DNA of 32,830 bases from assembly GCA_003175935.1 (NCBI GenBank), contig PSRI01000190.1, positions 1 through 32,830 on the forward strand, written 5' to 3'. The notes beneath the pieces were generated by a model. The model was not told where the DNA came from. It was given only the letters and a program-made list of their open reading frames with translations, and ran no database searches. Position 1 is the first letter of the stretch. Every line of letters starts with the position of its first letter. Source of the DNA: Bacteroidota bacterium (lineage in GTDB: Bacteria > Bacteroidota > Bacteroidia > Chitinophagales > Chitinophagaceae). Shown one piece after another: positions 32,427 through 32,830 of the stretch. The position numbers and the translations under genes were made by a program.

Positions 32427-32830
32427 ATGTCCCCTTCCAAAAATTGCCATCTACTTAAGGCTCTGATTCATTTTCCAATAGCGAAATCTCTTTCGTGGAT
32501 GATCCTCTTATCTGTGCTCTCCAACTCCTGCAGCCAGGGAGATAAGTTTGATTATTCCACTAATAAATTATTTGCACTCCTTCCTCCATCTCAAACCGGA
32601 ATACATTTTGAAAACAATCTCACCTATTCTGAGGAATACAACATGTATACTTTCAGAAATTTTTATAACGGTGGCGGCGTGGGAATAGGTGATATCAATA
32701 ACGATGGACTGCCTGACATATATCTATGCGGAAACCAGCAGTCCAGTAAGCTTTACCTCAACAAAGGCAATTTTCAATTTGAAGACATTACCGAAAAAGC
32801 CGGCGTTGGCTCCAATGGAATTTGGTGCAC
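32427..32830 (+). CDS. FG-GAP/VCBS repeat lipoprotein (N-terminal part; CRTAC1-like)
   Basis: The open frame runs from an ATG at 32427 to the window end (134 codons, incomplete). A lipoprotein-type signal ends LSVLSNSC (Cys35), so the mature protein should be anchored in a membrane. The visible body contains NGGGVGIGDINNDGLPDIYL, then SSKLYLNKGNFQFEDITEKA, which is the start of an FG-GAP/VCBS beta-propeller with a calcium-binding DxNxDG motif. Such proteins often follow SusCD pairs in Chitinophagaceae and carry a C-terminal ASPIC/UnbV domain, which cannot be checked here. It is separated from susD by the terminator, so it probably has its own promoter. The exact role is unknown. Confidence 0.8.
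   Translation, partial: MSPSKNCHLLKALIHFPIAKSLSWMILLSVLSNSCSQGDKFDYSTNKLFALLPPSQTGIHFENNLTYSEEYNMYTFRNFYNGGGVGIGDINNDGLPDIYLCGNQQSSKLYLNKGNFQFEDITEKAGVGSNGIWC

Overview
The window looks like chromosomal DNA of a Bacteroidota bacterium, most likely a Chitinophagaceae-type soil or freshwater aerobe. The evidence is a SusC/SusD pair, an outer-membrane beta-barrel TonB receptor, several Tat-exported enzymes, A/T-rich intergenic DNA with few Shine-Dalgarno sites, and many dispersed short intergenic repeats. The family placement is inferred from style, not from a marker gene. No rRNA, tRNA, CRISPR array, transposase or phage gene was seen.

Layout. (1) 105-5099, minus strand: an APC/choline-type permease, a choline-kinase-like phosphotransferase and a dimethylglycine/sarcosine-dehydrogenase-like flavoprotein form a tight operon. 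(2) 5241-6568: a secreted protein with a TonB-C-like domain and a small acidic orphan. (3) 6801-8921: an XdhC/CoxI-type molybdoenzyme maturation protein followed by an aldo/keto reductase. (4) 9119-15066, minus strand: phosphocholine-specific phospholipase C, a Tat-exported metallophosphoesterase and a TonB-dependent receptor. (5) 15453-18574: a three-gene periplasmic molybdenum hydroxylase (2Fe-2S subunit, Tat-exported molybdopterin subunit, cytochrome c). (6) 18867-25270: a molybdenum cofactor island with a MocA-like cytidylyltransferase, a TauE/SafE permease, moaD, moaE, a fused mobA, moaC, moeA and moaA. (7) 25526-27406: a quinohaemoprotein alcohol dehydrogenase resembling polyvinyl-alcohol dehydrogenase. 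(8) 27673-32830: SusC, SusD, a strong hairpin terminator and the start of an FG-GAP/VCBS lipoprotein.

How the genes fit together. Two themes stand out. The first is choline and phosphatidylcholine use: lipid hydrolysis outside the cytoplasm, then uptake, phosphorylation and N-methyl oxidation. The second is periplasmic oxidation. The hydroxylase operon is followed by nearly all genes for its cofactor, including a CTP-type nucleotidyltransferase suited to the cytosine-dinucleotide cofactor of this enzyme class. The PQQ/haem alcohol dehydrogenase is divergent from moaA, so an alcohol-to-aldehyde-to-acid relay feeding cytochrome c is possible (inference).

The least explained part is intergenic. 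Composite repeats made of GTAC-containing tandem units, TTCAAC units, AAATCC units, 'ctttgcg' units and GC-rich hairpins fill most gaps. They often start at, or run into, the stop codons of flanking genes.
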